From: Methanothermobacter sp.
GTDB lineage: Archaea; Methanobacteriota; Methanobacteria; Methanobacteriales; Methanothermobacteraceae
NCBI RefSeq assembly: GCF_030055425.1
Contig: NZ_JASFYE010000001.1
Location: 284,853 to 348,852, forward strand
Reading direction: 5' to 3'
DNA: 64,000 nucleotides
Shown: piece by piece, positions 7,971 through 16,528 of the stretch
Numbering within the stretch: position 1 is the first letter of the stretch
Layout: every line of letters starts with the position of its first letter
Notes under the pieces: model-generated
What the model saw: the letters and a program-made list of their open reading frames with translations, nothing else
What the model was told of the DNA's origin: nothing
Database searches by the model: none
Made by a program: the position numbers and the translations under genes

Positions 7971-8255
7971 ACAATCACCCCCTTTTTGTTATCCAGAATA
8001 TTCAAGGCTGTGATCCCCCATCATGCTGAAACAGCATGAATCAACTGGTCCTGCATATTAAATATAATTTGTTTATATATTTAAAAATTTCCAATTTTTT
8101 ATGATTTAAAGTTTAATAGAACAGGTTAAAGGTTGAAACTATGGGTGCAAAACGAATGGATTATTGCGTTATATTTCCATATTACGAAGAACATGATAGT
8201 GAGCCTACCTTTTATAATTAATCTAGATCTATAGACCCATAAGGTCTACATTTTA
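7971..8255. other. AT-rich intergenic region with hairpin and possible tiny ORF
   Basis: This gap holds the likely promoter for the leftward peptide/RNase J pair within the AT-rich part at 8050-8100. A short plus-strand ORF lies at 8141-8221 (26 residues, begins MGAKRMDYCV, preceded by AAAGGTTGAAACT), but I see nothing else that supports it. A perfect 6-bp hairpin (TAGACC, loop CATAA, GGTCTA) at 8232-8248 lies just beyond the stop of the HEPN gene and could act as its 3' end. Confidence 0.35.
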
Positions 8256-9155
8256 TCATATACTCCATAAGGCCTCTATTTCATCGTTCCTGAAATCCAA
8301 TTTTTTCAGGAGACATCGTTTAAGAAAGGTTCTGATTTTATAAGGAAGTTCAAAATCAGTTTGTAGGTAATTTAATTCATTATTATGATCGTGTTCTATC
8401 CTACCATGAGAAAGATAGTTCCTAATCTTAACAATTCTGTCCAGTTCCCTTGGTGTGATGTTCATGTCGCTATAATCCTTCAATTCCTTTAACCGGGTCC
8501 TCAGACTAACTTCACCATTAAAATAGATCTTATGATAAGCCTCCAGTCCATTAACATAGCTCAAAAACTCTTCTTCAAGCGACTTACGTGTATTATAAAG
8601 GTGATCCACGTAGAATCCCAAGACATGCTGAAAGGATGAATCAATGGCATTTGAAAGTATATCATGAAACTCACTTTTTATATCAGAAAATTTAATTCTA
8701 AAACTTTCAGGTCCACTTGACATAACTTTACCTGGGGTCACATGAGTTCCGATGTTATTCCATTCTCCATCACTACTTTTTCCCTGAATACATGAAGCAT
8801 AAAATGGTTTTTCGGTTATGAATGACAGAATATTCTCAAATTTGATTAAAAAGTCTTTATAATCCCTATAATCTACAGGATCTCCTGAATGTGGGGATAT
8901 ATATGCAAAAAATTTACCTTTTAATTTAAACATTCGTGTGAGCATATCTGTTTCTAATCTTGTATTGGACTCAATTGAAACATTGAACCCATCTAAAACT
9001 GTGAAAAACAGTTTATTATCTGCTAATTTTATTTTAATCTCATCACCATCTTTGTTAATTTGAAATGGATGAAAATCTATGAAACCATAAAGTAATGGAT
9101 AATGGACCCTCAACTCCTCAAACTTCATGTCCTCTGGATTGTAGAGTGTCAACAT
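8256..9155 (-). CDS. ApeA-like HEPN domain protein, candidate antiviral or toxin RNase
   Basis: This is a 299-residue protein. The C-terminal 130 residues look like the ApeA-type HEPN domain: EFLSYVNGLEAYHKIYF, then IVKIRNYLSHGRIEHD, where RNYLSHG is the Rx4-6H-type catalytic motif of HEPN ribonucleases. The N-terminal half is beta-rich and resembles a short version of the ApeA N-terminal domain (weak). ApeA proteins in bacteria cause abortive infection by cleaving RNA (family knowledge). The gene is more AT-rich than its neighbours and uses more AAA/ATA codons, hinting at acquisition. The start at ATG 9155 has GGGAGGAA upstream. It stands alone next to a decayed peptidase gene, with no paired antitoxin seen. 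Confidence 0.62.
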   Translation of the reverse strand: MLTLYNPEDMKFEELRVHYPLLYGFIDFHPFQINKDGDEIKIKLADNKLFFTVLDGFNVSIESNTRLETDMLTRMFKLKGKFFAYISPHSGDPVDYRDYKDFLIKFENILSFITEKPFYASCIQGKSSDGEWNNIGTHVTPGKVMSSGPESFRIKFSDIKSEFHDILSNAIDSSFQHVLGFYVDHLYNTRKSLEEEFLSYVNGLEAYHKIYFNGEVSLRTRLKELKDYSDMNITPRELDRIVKIRNYLSHGRIEHDHNNELNYLQTDFELPYKIRTFLKRCLLKKLDFRNDEIEALWSI

Positions 9156-9225
9156 ACATTTTTCCTCCCTCAGATGCCAGATGCTTCAAAACATCGAATA
9201 AATGTTCATCGAATCCTTTAATCAT
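9118..9225 (-). CDS. Short ORF overlapping the HEPN gene start (possible leader peptide)
   Basis: A 35-codon ORF starts at ATG 9225, eight bases after a strong AAGGAGG, and reads MIKGFDEHLFDVLKHLASEG before ending at 9118-9120, inside the HEPN gene in another frame. Its sequence covers the HEPN gene's own binding site. It could be a translated leader or small antitoxin coupled to HEPN translation, or the remnant of a longer N-terminus. The binding site is the main support. Confidence 0.35.
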   Translation of the reverse strand: MIKGFDEHLFDVLKHLASEGGKMYVDTLQSRGHEV

Positions 9226-9372
9226 GAGAAGTGCCTCCTTCAGGTATGAGGAAAAGGGATAAAATCATAGCCACCAGTAAGAGAGCCGCCCCCAGTCAAG
9301 ACTGAACCTCAGGGCGGATAGAATGTTCCCGTCTACCTTGTGTATAATCTCAGAGCGGTACTCTGCTTCAAT

Positions 9373-9720
9373 TTAGGTTGATGTTAATGTATCACGTGGG
9401 GTGTCAAGGTCGGCGCATATCACCACCTCCCTCTCTGAGAGGCCCTCAATGGTTCCAATCACGTTCCTGGATGTTTTAACATCATCTGACCTCAGTGAGT
9501 AATATTTGAATTCCCTGACCTCTGTTTTAAGTCCATATTTTCTGAACTGTGCTGCCAGGTAATCTGCAGCCTCTGCCTCTGCATGGGAGCCTGCTGGCCG
9601 CGGCCCTATATCCTTGCTCAGGTACCTCACGTGGCCTGTGAGATTAACTGCTTCCGCAGCATTCAGCTGGTAGAGGACAAGGAGGAGTACAAAAAGTGAG
9701 ATTAGTTCCCTTTTCATCAA
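9373..9720 (-). pseudogene. Truncated M28-type peptidase, signal peptide plus start of domain
   Basis: The 115-residue reading starts with a signal peptide (MMKRELISLFVLLLVLYQLNAAEA) followed by HVRYLSKDIGPRPAGSHAEAEAADYLAAQF and RNVIGTIEG..VVICADLDTP, the opening of M28 aminopeptidases, where the next residues should be the first metal-binding histidine and aspartate. Instead the frame ends in DTLTST and TAA. The same frame stays open about 35 more codons past the stop to roughly 9265 without M28 motifs. No metal-binding site is present, so the gene is broken or reduced to a non-catalytic fragment. The HEPN gene and its leader follow directly downstream. Confidence 0.6.
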
Positions 9721-9877
9721 TGTTTCTATGTTCCCCTGGAACCTTAAATTTTATTCAGGAATTTGCAGGATGGGTGCTGAATTGTCAGAAGATGATGAAT
9801 GGTATTTATAATTTACAGGATAATATCTATTCAGGTGAAATTATGGAGATGACAAGTGTCTCAATGAATGGAATGCG

Positions 9878-10354
9878 GTGGTGGAGGCCCTGGGTGAGGG
9901 TATTCAGACCATCCTTATCAGGAAGTACAGGACGTCGGCTCCGAGGTTCCTCCTCTACCCCACAAAAAGTTATGCCCTGAAGGATGACTTTCTGGGGGCC
10001 TTCAAGGCCGAGTACCATGACTTTGTAAGTGAAAGGAAGCTCCCTGAGATGCAGGGTGATATGGCGGCTGTCAGGTACCTTGCAGAGGTTGTCGATGTTA
10101 TTGAGAGACCCTCAAATCGCCTTGGAAGGTTCAGTGATTATCATATCTGGAGCCCGGAGCACGTCCGATCCTACCTCGGCTCAAGGGGGTATGTTTGGAT
10201 TCTCAGGGTCTTCAGACTGCGGGAGCCCGTCTTCACAGGGAGGACGAGGGGAATGGTCTATGCCAATACCCTGAAACCCGTTGATACATCCGGGGCTGAA
10301 CCTGTTATCGGTGATGATGAGTTCAGTTCAATCCTTGAGGAACTCAGGGGTTGA
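9878..10354 (+). CDS. DUF1802 family protein, probable frameshift at the start
   Basis: The reading from GTG 9878 gives 158 residues of DUF1802 type (VEALGEGIQTILIRKY, FLLYPTKSYAL, WILRVFRL). Function is unknown. The same frame is open back to 9839 and encodes DDKCLNEWNAV just before, which belongs to the family (the usual LKEW.AVVEALG start), but it contains no start codon. A good start, ATG 9843 with AGGTGA at 9833-9838, is in another frame. One inserted base right after ATGGA would join them. So a 1-bp deletion, a sequencing error or an inefficient internal GTG start must be assumed. Confidence 0.6.
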   Translation: MVEALGEGIQTILIRKYRTSAPRFLLYPTKSYALKDDFLGAFKAEYHDFVSERKLPEMQGDMAAVRYLAEVVDVIERPSNRLGRFSDYHIWSPEHVRSYLGSRGYVWILRVFRLREPVFTGRTRGMVYANTLKPVDTSGAEPVIGDDEFSSILEELRG

Positions 10355-10446
10355 ACCATAATTATTACTTAACAACACACTCAGACGTACACTTCAAGTG
10401 TAAAAAAGTACACTTTTTAAGAAGTAGTGCTCTTTTTAGTACCTTT

Positions 10447-10509
10447 AAAAAATAAAAAATAAAAAATAAAAAATAAAAAATAAAAAATAAAAAATAAAAA
10501 ATAAAAAAT
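10447..10509. repeat. Tandem heptanucleotide repeat (AAAAAAT x9)
   Basis: Nine perfect consecutive copies of AAAAAAT fill the gap between the convergent DUF1802 and CobN-like genes. On the minus strand this is nine ATTTTTT units starting 9 bp after the CobN stop, so it can act as a very strong poly-U terminator. It is also a slippage-prone microsatellite. Confidence 0.95.
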
Positions 10510-10518
10510 TAATTAATT

Positions 10519-13500
10519 TTAGTTTCTTCCAGTTCCAAGGAAGTATCCGACGCCAACAAGGGCTACCAGCGCTATAACACCGATTATGGCGTAGACTGGC
10601 ATTCCGGTGCTTGAACTCTGTGATGCAGTTGCCCTGCTCACCTCATAGGCCTTCCCGGCCTCAGCACCAGGTGACTCCTGGGAGGCACTGGTAACCTCAG
10701 AATCCACGCCTGCAGCATCACTGGGCCTTGCATCCGGCCTATCTGATGATGGGGTTCGCCCGGCTGAACTTGACCCTGTATCTGGCTCGCCCGGGTTAGG
10801 GGTTGAGAGGACATCAGGGTTGGATCCACCTGCTGGGGCGAATGCTGAGCTCTTTGTGGCCGCATACAGTTTCTCCTTAACCCTTGCAAGGAGGTCAGGG
10901 TTGAGGTACTGCATGGCCCACTCCATCATTGCAATGTTGCCGCAGCTGCAGTCACAGCAGGCAACACCATTTTCTGCGATGGCCTCTGCCCATGTGGTGG
11001 CTATCAGGCGCCTTGTGGCATCATCAGCATTCCAGTACCCGCGGTGTATTGCGGTGAGCATGGTACCTGTCATGCTTATGAGTGCATAGCTGTTCTTACC
11101 CCTTGAAAGCCATTCCCTGACACCAATGCCATATCTGTCCTTGAGGTAGACATCCACAGTTTCCCTCCACATCCACTCGGAAACCGTCTCAGGACTCATA
11201 ACATTCCATCCCCAGAGGTTGGCAACGAAGTTGTTTGAGATCTCCCTTGCGCCTGCATACCCGCTCTGCATCATCGCCTGTATCCATCGGGGGTTGTAGT
11301 AGCGGGACTGGAGCTCCCTGTAGAGGAACTGTCCAAGGGTCTCTATTCTGGAAGCCGATGGGTTCACCTGGTTTATTATGTACATCCCTGGAATCCTGCC
11401 GCCTGCAGCCTCCACTGCAAGCCTGAAGCCGCCGAGGAACTCGAAGTTGTGGTCCACGTCCAGAACTCCATAGAGATTCGTTGACCTTGAGTGGTAGACG
11501 CCCTCAACGTCCCGTAGCCTCATTGTCAGGACCTCTTCAAGGTCCACTCCCCAGCCATCCTCGCTCAGCGCATACTTCATGCTGTCAATGTAGAGCTTTC
11601 CAAGGTCCAGCCTTTCATCCCACGTCCAGTCCTGCTGAACAGCCTCAGGGAGCCTGGTGCCATAGTTACCGAGGGATGGTCCAAATAGCCTGGATATTGC
11701 GGCGATTCCAGCGTCCTCAGGTTTCATTCCAAGTTTAATGAGCGCCTTAACGTCTGAGAGCCAGTGCCTTGCAATGGGGTTCTTATCAAGTGGGTCGCTG
11801 CCAGGAATGAAGAGACCTGCTTTCTGGATACTTGAAACTGAGGCGTTGAGTGCAGAGATGAGTTTCGTCCTGTTATCGTTTGTTTCCTGATTTATAGCTG
11901 CCATCAGTGTGTTGAAGGATGCTGCAAGTGCCACCCTTGATGCGCGGTCCAGGAGCACTCCCAGAAGCGGGAAGGTCTCCCTGAATATCCCGGACGTGGT
12001 CATCAGGACATCCACCCTTGACCTGTTGAGCTGTGACAGTGGTGTTGCCCTCACACCCATGACAGAACCCCCATATCCATAGATAGGTTCGAGTCCCATG
12101 AGCCTCAGGATGAATGCCACTGTTGCTCCCTTGTCGTTCTGGGTTTCTGTGGCCCATATGACAACACCCAGCTGTTCAGGGGTTGCATTGTATGATCTAA
12201 GGGCTTCATCTGCAAGTTTTGATCCCCTGATCCATGCAGCCTGTGTTGGAAGGAGTGATGGGTCCTCACCATACAGGTTCCCCCCTGTTGGGACTGCTGA
12301 TGGGTTTCTGATCGGGTCTCCCCCTGCTGTGGGTGGTATGTATCCTCCCCCAAGGGCCCTGAGGAGCATCTGCCTCTCCCTTGCACCTGAACCCCTGATG
12401 TTCAGGACATCGTTGAGTGTCAGGTTGAGGGCCGTTATCTCTGTGGCTGTTAGATTTCTTCCAAGTGCCAGCTGAAGTTCAGATATGACCGCCTGAAGTG
12501 ATTTTCCGCCGTAGAAATCCTTTATGATCATATCCACTCCCCTGTTCACCCCTGAAAGTGCCTGTATCACTGATATGAATGTGCTGTTACCGACGGTTAT
12601 CCTGGGTACTGTTGCCATGGATCTGACCATTGTGGTAACCTGGCTCTCATTCCAGTCCCTGCCAAAGACGTAGAGGCCCAACGGCATCATTGTACCCTCA
12701 AGTTCCCTTATGTAGTCGTCTATCCTGTCAACCAGTTCATCGGGGTCCATGTTGAGGTCCATTACTGTCTCAAGGTGGAGTTTGGCTGCCCTCTCCCTTA
12801 TCAGTTTTATCTCCTCTGACCTGTCGCCTGTTGCTGCATGGTACTGGTCTATCAGGGTTTTGAGTGCCGCGATGTCACCGTAGACTCCCGTTGCCTCCAT
12901 TGGTGGGGTCAGATGACTTATGCTCACAGCCAGCCCCCTCCTCTTGGCATGTATGACCTCACCGACACCATCCATGATGTAGATGTATATGCTTGGCACT
13001 TTTCCAAGGCATATGTCAGGGTAGTCTGCCCCTGAGAGGGCTGATTCCTTTCTGGGGAGCCATTCATAGGTTCCGTGTCTTCCGAGGTGTATCATTGCAT
13101 CGGCACAGAATTCCATCTGAAGGTATGCATAGAATGCCAGGTACTGGTGGTGTGGCGGGACTATCTGGCTGTGGTAGAGTTTATCTGCATCGCCCTCCCA
13201 GCCGCGCTGTGGCTGTGGAGCCACAAAGACGTTTCCATAGAACATCCCGGGTATCACCATGTATTTCCTGCCGTTTTTCTCAACGGTCATGATGTTTCCG
13301 GGAGGAGCGCCCCATCCACACAGCCCAGGGACCCTGAGTGCCAGGAACGCTGACTTTACACTGTAGAACTCGTTCCACCTGTTAATGCCGTTTAGGATGT
13401 CCTTAAGGGCGCTGTAAGCCCTTAAAACATGTCTCCTGGCCTCTGATGCCCTGCTGATCTGCATGTCATCTATGGTTGAGATCAGTGACTTCTGCCACCT

Positions 13501-15519
13501 CTCCAGTGTATCCAGTAGTCTGGGGTTGTTAACGCTGTATTTAAAGAGGGCTTCGATGTACCCGAATGGTCCCTCCTCTATCTCCTTTCTTGCAAGTTCA
13601 GGGAGCCTGCTGTACCATTCCATGTACCTCTCCACGTCCCAGAGGATGGTTGCATTGGCAAGTCTCTCGAGTTCCCCTGGAGCCCAGTTTGCAATGTTGA
13701 GGCCACGGTTCATCATCTCTGTTAGGAGTTCATCCACTCCCGCAGGCACATTCCTAACAGTGTAACCGTTCTCCCTCAGGAGCCCCAGTATCTCAAGTAT
13801 TGAGGATGGTCCGTCGAGGTAACTTGCACCTGCAAGGTTCTGTTTCCCTGGAGGGTAGTTGTAGTAGATGAGCGCAACCCTTTTATCCGCGTTCTGTGTG
13901 TACCTGAGTTTAATCCAGGCTGCAATCCTGTCTGCAAAGGTTTCGACCCTCTCATCTATGGGCTGATAGAATTCAACCTCAAGTCCTGTTAATGGATCCA
14001 GTGACTTTCTGGTTGAACTTGTTACCATTGTGAGGATCTGACCCTGGAATTCAGGCAGGACTATCTGACTTGTTATGCTGGTGAAGTCCATTCCTGCGTC
14101 AGAAATGTACCAGGTTTCCTCGGTGTCAGCCACATTGAGGGGTCTGAAGACAAGGATGCTGTTATCAAGGACCATTTTCTCGGCAATCGCTGCGGTTGCA
14201 CCCCCCAGTTTGAATGACTGGAGTGTTATGAGGCCCTGAATTCTTGTCCTGTTCTGTGAGTCCAGGAAGTAGCTTCTCATGGCATTTATGACCGGTGTTC
14301 CGTCAACGGGGTTTCCCTGGGCTATTGTGGCTATAACATTTATACCCCTTGATTCCATTTCACCTATGAGTCTGTCGAGCATCAGGAGGTCCCCGCGTTC
14401 CCATGTGAGGGCCATCCATGATGTTATACCCACCGTTGGTCTTCCTGGAACCAGGAACTGCTCGTAGTCTGTGAAGTTGTAGTAGAGTCTTCCGTTGCGG
14501 TAGAGGGCATACTTTGGCACTATAACTGGTTCGCGGAATGTGTATCCCCTACCCGGGAATGCCAGGGCTATGAGGTACATGAGGCCCTCCTCCCTGTTTT
14601 CTGGGGATGCTGTGTCTGATGTCTTGTATTCCTGGAACTTCAGATAGGATGCCATGGCCGGGTAGGCTGCCTGGAGTTCCCTTAGAACCATGATTGGTGT
14701 CTTGGGGGGTACAGCCCTTGATACTGACTCGAAAATGGCCTGCAGCTGGCTGTCAGTGAGTTCAGTACCGTTTGCATCCACGAATCGTGTGTTGTTTATG
14801 TTTGTAAGCCTTGCAACCGGGAAGCAGTAGTATGGGTTGGGGTAGGCTGCTATTATTTTACCGTTGAGTTTTCCCTGGTTCTTCATTGACATGAGGAGGT
14901 CAGGGACGGGCCCGTTTGGGCCGTTGACGGTCTGGACGTTGCTGATATATATGAGGTCGGCCCATTCAATTAACTGTGCGGTCTCTGTAAGGTTCAGTTT
15001 TGCCTGGTCGGTGTTTCTGACCTTCACTGTGATCTCAGGGTGCTTCTGCATTATGTTCTTAACCGGTTGAAGGAGCTGCCCAGCCTCTGTTGGCCATGAG
15101 ATTATCAGGAATCTTATCTCCGGAGGGTCAACCACCCTCACACCGGAGAGTGCCTCATCCCTATCATCAAAGACACTGTTCCTGTTCAGGTCAGCGTAGA
15201 GCCTTCCTGTTATGGTTGAATTGATGAAGGATGCCTCAAGTACTACATCTCCGGCCCTCAATGATGCATTTGATGATGGGTGCAGTGTCAGTCTCAGTGT
15301 TTCGTTGATTCGATACTTAGCCGGTACTGTCAGTGGGTCCACCCACACAACATGGTTATTATCAGTGACACCAGTGAATGTGAATCGCCCCTCACTGTCT
15401 GTGAGGTTCTCTGGATTTTTAATTTCACCTCCATCAATTTCTGCCGCTACAGCTGATCCCTGTAGAATCACTGTAAAAAAAGCTGCAATCAATAGAATAA
15501 TCAACTGTTTTCTAATCAT
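10519..15519 (-). CDS. Exported, membrane-anchored CobN/magnesium-chelatase-like giant protein 1
   Basis: This is about 1666 residues. In order: signal peptide (IRKQLIILLIAAFFTVILQG), an SdrD/Cna-B-like Ig domain (TGRLYADLNRNSVFDDRDEA), a long CobN/ChlH domain, a Ser/Pro/Ala-rich linker, and a C-terminal membrane helix (YAIIGVIALVALVGVGYFLG). CobN motifs are strong: LCGWGAPPGN, VAPQPQRGW, LYHSQIVPP, MIHLGRHGTYEWLPRKE, GVGEVIHAKRRG. A cysteine cluster CCDCSCGN lies near residue 1540. CobN inserts cobalt into a corrinoid ring in the cytoplasm; this protein must sit outside the membrane, so metal or tetrapyrrole capture at the surface is more likely (inference). ATG 15519 is preceded by AAAGGAGGTGA. 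A paralogue lies at 20561-25282. Confidence 0.9.
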   Translation of the reverse strand: MIRKQLIILLIAAFFTVILQGSAVAAEIDGGEIKNPENLTDSEGRFTFTGVTDNNHVVWVDPLTVPAKYRINETLRLTLHPSSNASLRAGDVVLEASFINSTITGRLYADLNRNSVFDDRDEALSGVRVVDPPEIRFLIISWPTEAGQLLQPVKNIMQKHPEITVKVRNTDQAKLNLTETAQLIEWADLIYISNVQTVNGPNGPVPDLLMSMKNQGKLNGKIIAAYPNPYYCFPVARLTNINNTRFVDANGTELTDSQLQAIFESVSRAVPPKTPIMVLRELQAAYPAMASYLKFQEYKTSDTASPENREEGLMYLIALAFPGRGYTFREPVIVPKYALYRNGRLYYNFTDYEQFLVPGRPTVGITSWMALTWERGDLLMLDRLIGEMESRGINVIATIAQGNPVDGTPVINAMRSYFLDSQNRTRIQGLITLQSFKLGGATAAIAEKMVLDNSILVFRPLNVADTEETWYISDAGMDFTSITSQIVLPEFQGQILTMVTSSTRKSLDPLTGLEVEFYQPIDERVETFADRIAAWIKLRYTQNADKRVALIYYNYPPGKQNLAGASYLDGPSSILEILGLLRENGYTVRNVPAGVDELLTEMMNRGLNIANWAPGELERLANATILWDVERYMEWYSRLPELARKEIEEGPFGYIEALFKYSVNNPRLLDTLERWQKSLISTIDDMQISRASEARRHVLRAYSALKDILNGINRWNEFYSVKSAFLALRVPGLCGWGAPPGNIMTVEKNGRKYMVIPGMFYGNVFVAPQPQRGWEGDADKLYHSQIVPPHHQYLAFYAYLQMEFCADAMIHLGRHGTYEWLPRKESALSGADYPDICLGKVPSIYIYIMDGVGEVIHAKRRGLAVSISHLTPPMEATGVYGDIAALKTLIDQYHAATGDRSEEIKLIRERAAKLHLETVMDLNMDPDELVDRIDDYIRELEGTMMPLGLYVFGRDWNESQVTTMVRSMATVPRITVGNSTFISVIQALSGVNRGVDMIIKDFYGGKSLQAVISELQLALGRNLTATEITALNLTLNDVLNIRGSGARERQMLLRALGGGYIPPTAGGDPIRNPSAVPTGGNLYGEDPSLLPTQAAWIRGSKLADEALRSYNATPEQLGVVIWATETQNDKGATVAFILRLMGLEPIYGYGGSVMGVRATPLSQLNRSRVDVLMTTSGIFRETFPLLGVLLDRASRVALAASFNTLMAAINQETNDNRTKLISALNASVSSIQKAGLFIPGSDPLDKNPIARHWLSDVKALIKLGMKPEDAGIAAISRLFGPSLGNYGTRLPEAVQQDWTWDERLDLGKLYIDSMKYALSEDGWGVDLEEVLTMRLRDVEGVYHSRSTNLYGVLDVDHNFEFLGGFRLAVEAAGGRIPGMYIINQVNPSASRIETLGQFLYRELQSRYYNPRWIQAMMQSGYAGAREISNNFVANLWGWNVMSPETVSEWMWRETVDVYLKDRYGIGVREWLSRGKNSYALISMTGTMLTAIHRGYWNADDATRRLIATTWAEAIAENGVACCDCSCGNIAMMEWAMQYLNPDLLARVKEKLYAATKSSAFAPAGGSNPDVLSTPNPGEPDTGSSSAGRTPSSDRPDARPSDAAGVDSEVTSASQESPGAEAGKAYEVSRATASQSSSTGMPVYAIIGVIALVALVGVGYFLGTGRN

Positions 15520-16026
15520 TTTCACCTCCTTTATTCTTTACAATCAGAGATCTTTCAGAAATTTTATTTAAGAGTTTTTATTAATTTTTTATTACTATTT
15601 TTGAATTGAATCAAATTAATGTAATAATTCAATGGAAAATTAATACATATGATGTGGAAATTTATATGATTTTATAATATTAAATATAATAAAAATATTA
15701 ATTGAAAATTCAAATAGAAATTAAAAGGATTTTTATTAACATTAAAGCCTCTTTTGAAGTTTAATATAAGAATAAAAGCAATAAAATCAGTTATTTTTCA
15801 TATATGAATCATTTACGTTCCCTTTAACTCAAATCTGTGTAATATTAAATTTTAATATGGTGTTAATAGTGCTGGTCCAGATCCCTCAGCTCATCTTCCA
15901 ATCCTGCAAAACTTTATATGCTGCAAAAAGAACTATGTAATATATTACCTTAATATGTAATATATTACCATATGAAGTCAGAGGAAACACCACTGAAACC
16001 TGTGGTATTAAGAGTGAGGTTCCTTG
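15520..16026. other. AT-rich divergent intergenic region between CobN-like gene and marR
   Basis: About 500 bp, extremely AT-rich from 15560 to 15860, with no gene I can support. It must hold the leftward promoter of the CobN-like gene, though several TATA-like elements make it impossible to choose one. The right end carries the promoter and tandem palindromes in front of the MarR gene. Confidence 0.6.
15937..15968 (+). promoter_or_regulatory. Tandem palindromic operators in the marR promoter
   Basis: Two identical perfect 12-bp palindromes, GTAATATATTAC, occupy 15937-15948 and 15957-15968, spaced exactly 20 bp centre to centre (two helical turns). A TATA-like element TTTATATG lies at 15913-15920, which would place transcription start near 15940, inside the first palindrome. 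This is the expected geometry for autorepression by the MarR protein encoded 58 bp downstream. Confidence 0.75.
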
Positions 16027-16524
16027 ATGAAGGATTCAAGAGAAATTGTAAATGAACACGCCGGTTCCCGGGATGCCATGGAGAGGTACATACTGGTGGC
16101 CCTCTTTCTCATTGAGCAGCGCTGGAAATATATAGTGGGACGGGAGTTTCTCCCAGAGAACATAACACCCAAACAGTGGCTTTTTCTTGTGATCCTCGGA
16201 AATGTCTTTGAAAGGCCCCCCTCAATGCAGGAGATGGCTGAGGCCATGAGTACCACGCACCAGAACGTCAAGCAACTCGCAGTACGCCTTGAGGAGAAGG
16301 GTTTCATAAGGATAAAACCGGACAGGGACAGGAGAATACTGCGCCTTGAGACAACCCCCAGATTCCATGAATTCTGGAGTGGAAGGGATGAAAAGGACAG
16401 GGCAGCTGTGGGGTCGCTCTTTGAATCACTGGACGATGATGAGGTGGAGGACCTCTTCAGGATATTCGCAAAGCTTGAAGGGGCCTCAAAACGAAGGTAC
16501 ATGGAATACCGTAAAAGAAGATGA
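16027..16524 (+). CDS. MarR family transcriptional regulator
   Basis: This is a 165-residue winged-helix regulator. ITPKQWLFLVILGN, PSMQEMAEAMSTTHQNVKQL (the recognition helix region) and LEEKGFIRIKPDRDRRILRLE (wing with the DxRR motif) are typical of MarR. The start chosen is ATG 16027 because GAGGT at 16016-16020 is well spaced; a TTG at 16024 is one codon upstream. The tandem palindromes in its promoter suggest autorepression. The DUF6920 gene begins four bases after its stop and a nitroreductase follows, so it probably controls a small redox or stress operon in response to an unknown ligand. Confidence 0.88.
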   Translation: MKDSREIVNEHAGSRDAMERYILVALFLIEQRWKYIVGREFLPENITPKQWLFLVILGNVFERPPSMQEMAEAMSTTHQNVKQLAVRLEEKGFIRIKPDRDRRILRLETTPRFHEFWSGRDEKDRAAVGSLFESLDDDEVEDLFRIFAKLEGASKRRYMEYRKRR

Positions 16525-16528
16525 TAGA

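Noticed and set aside
7857..10400. Region considered as a mobile or prophage island
   Set aside because: It is AT-rich with broken genes, but no integrase, transposase, terminal repeats or attachment site was found.
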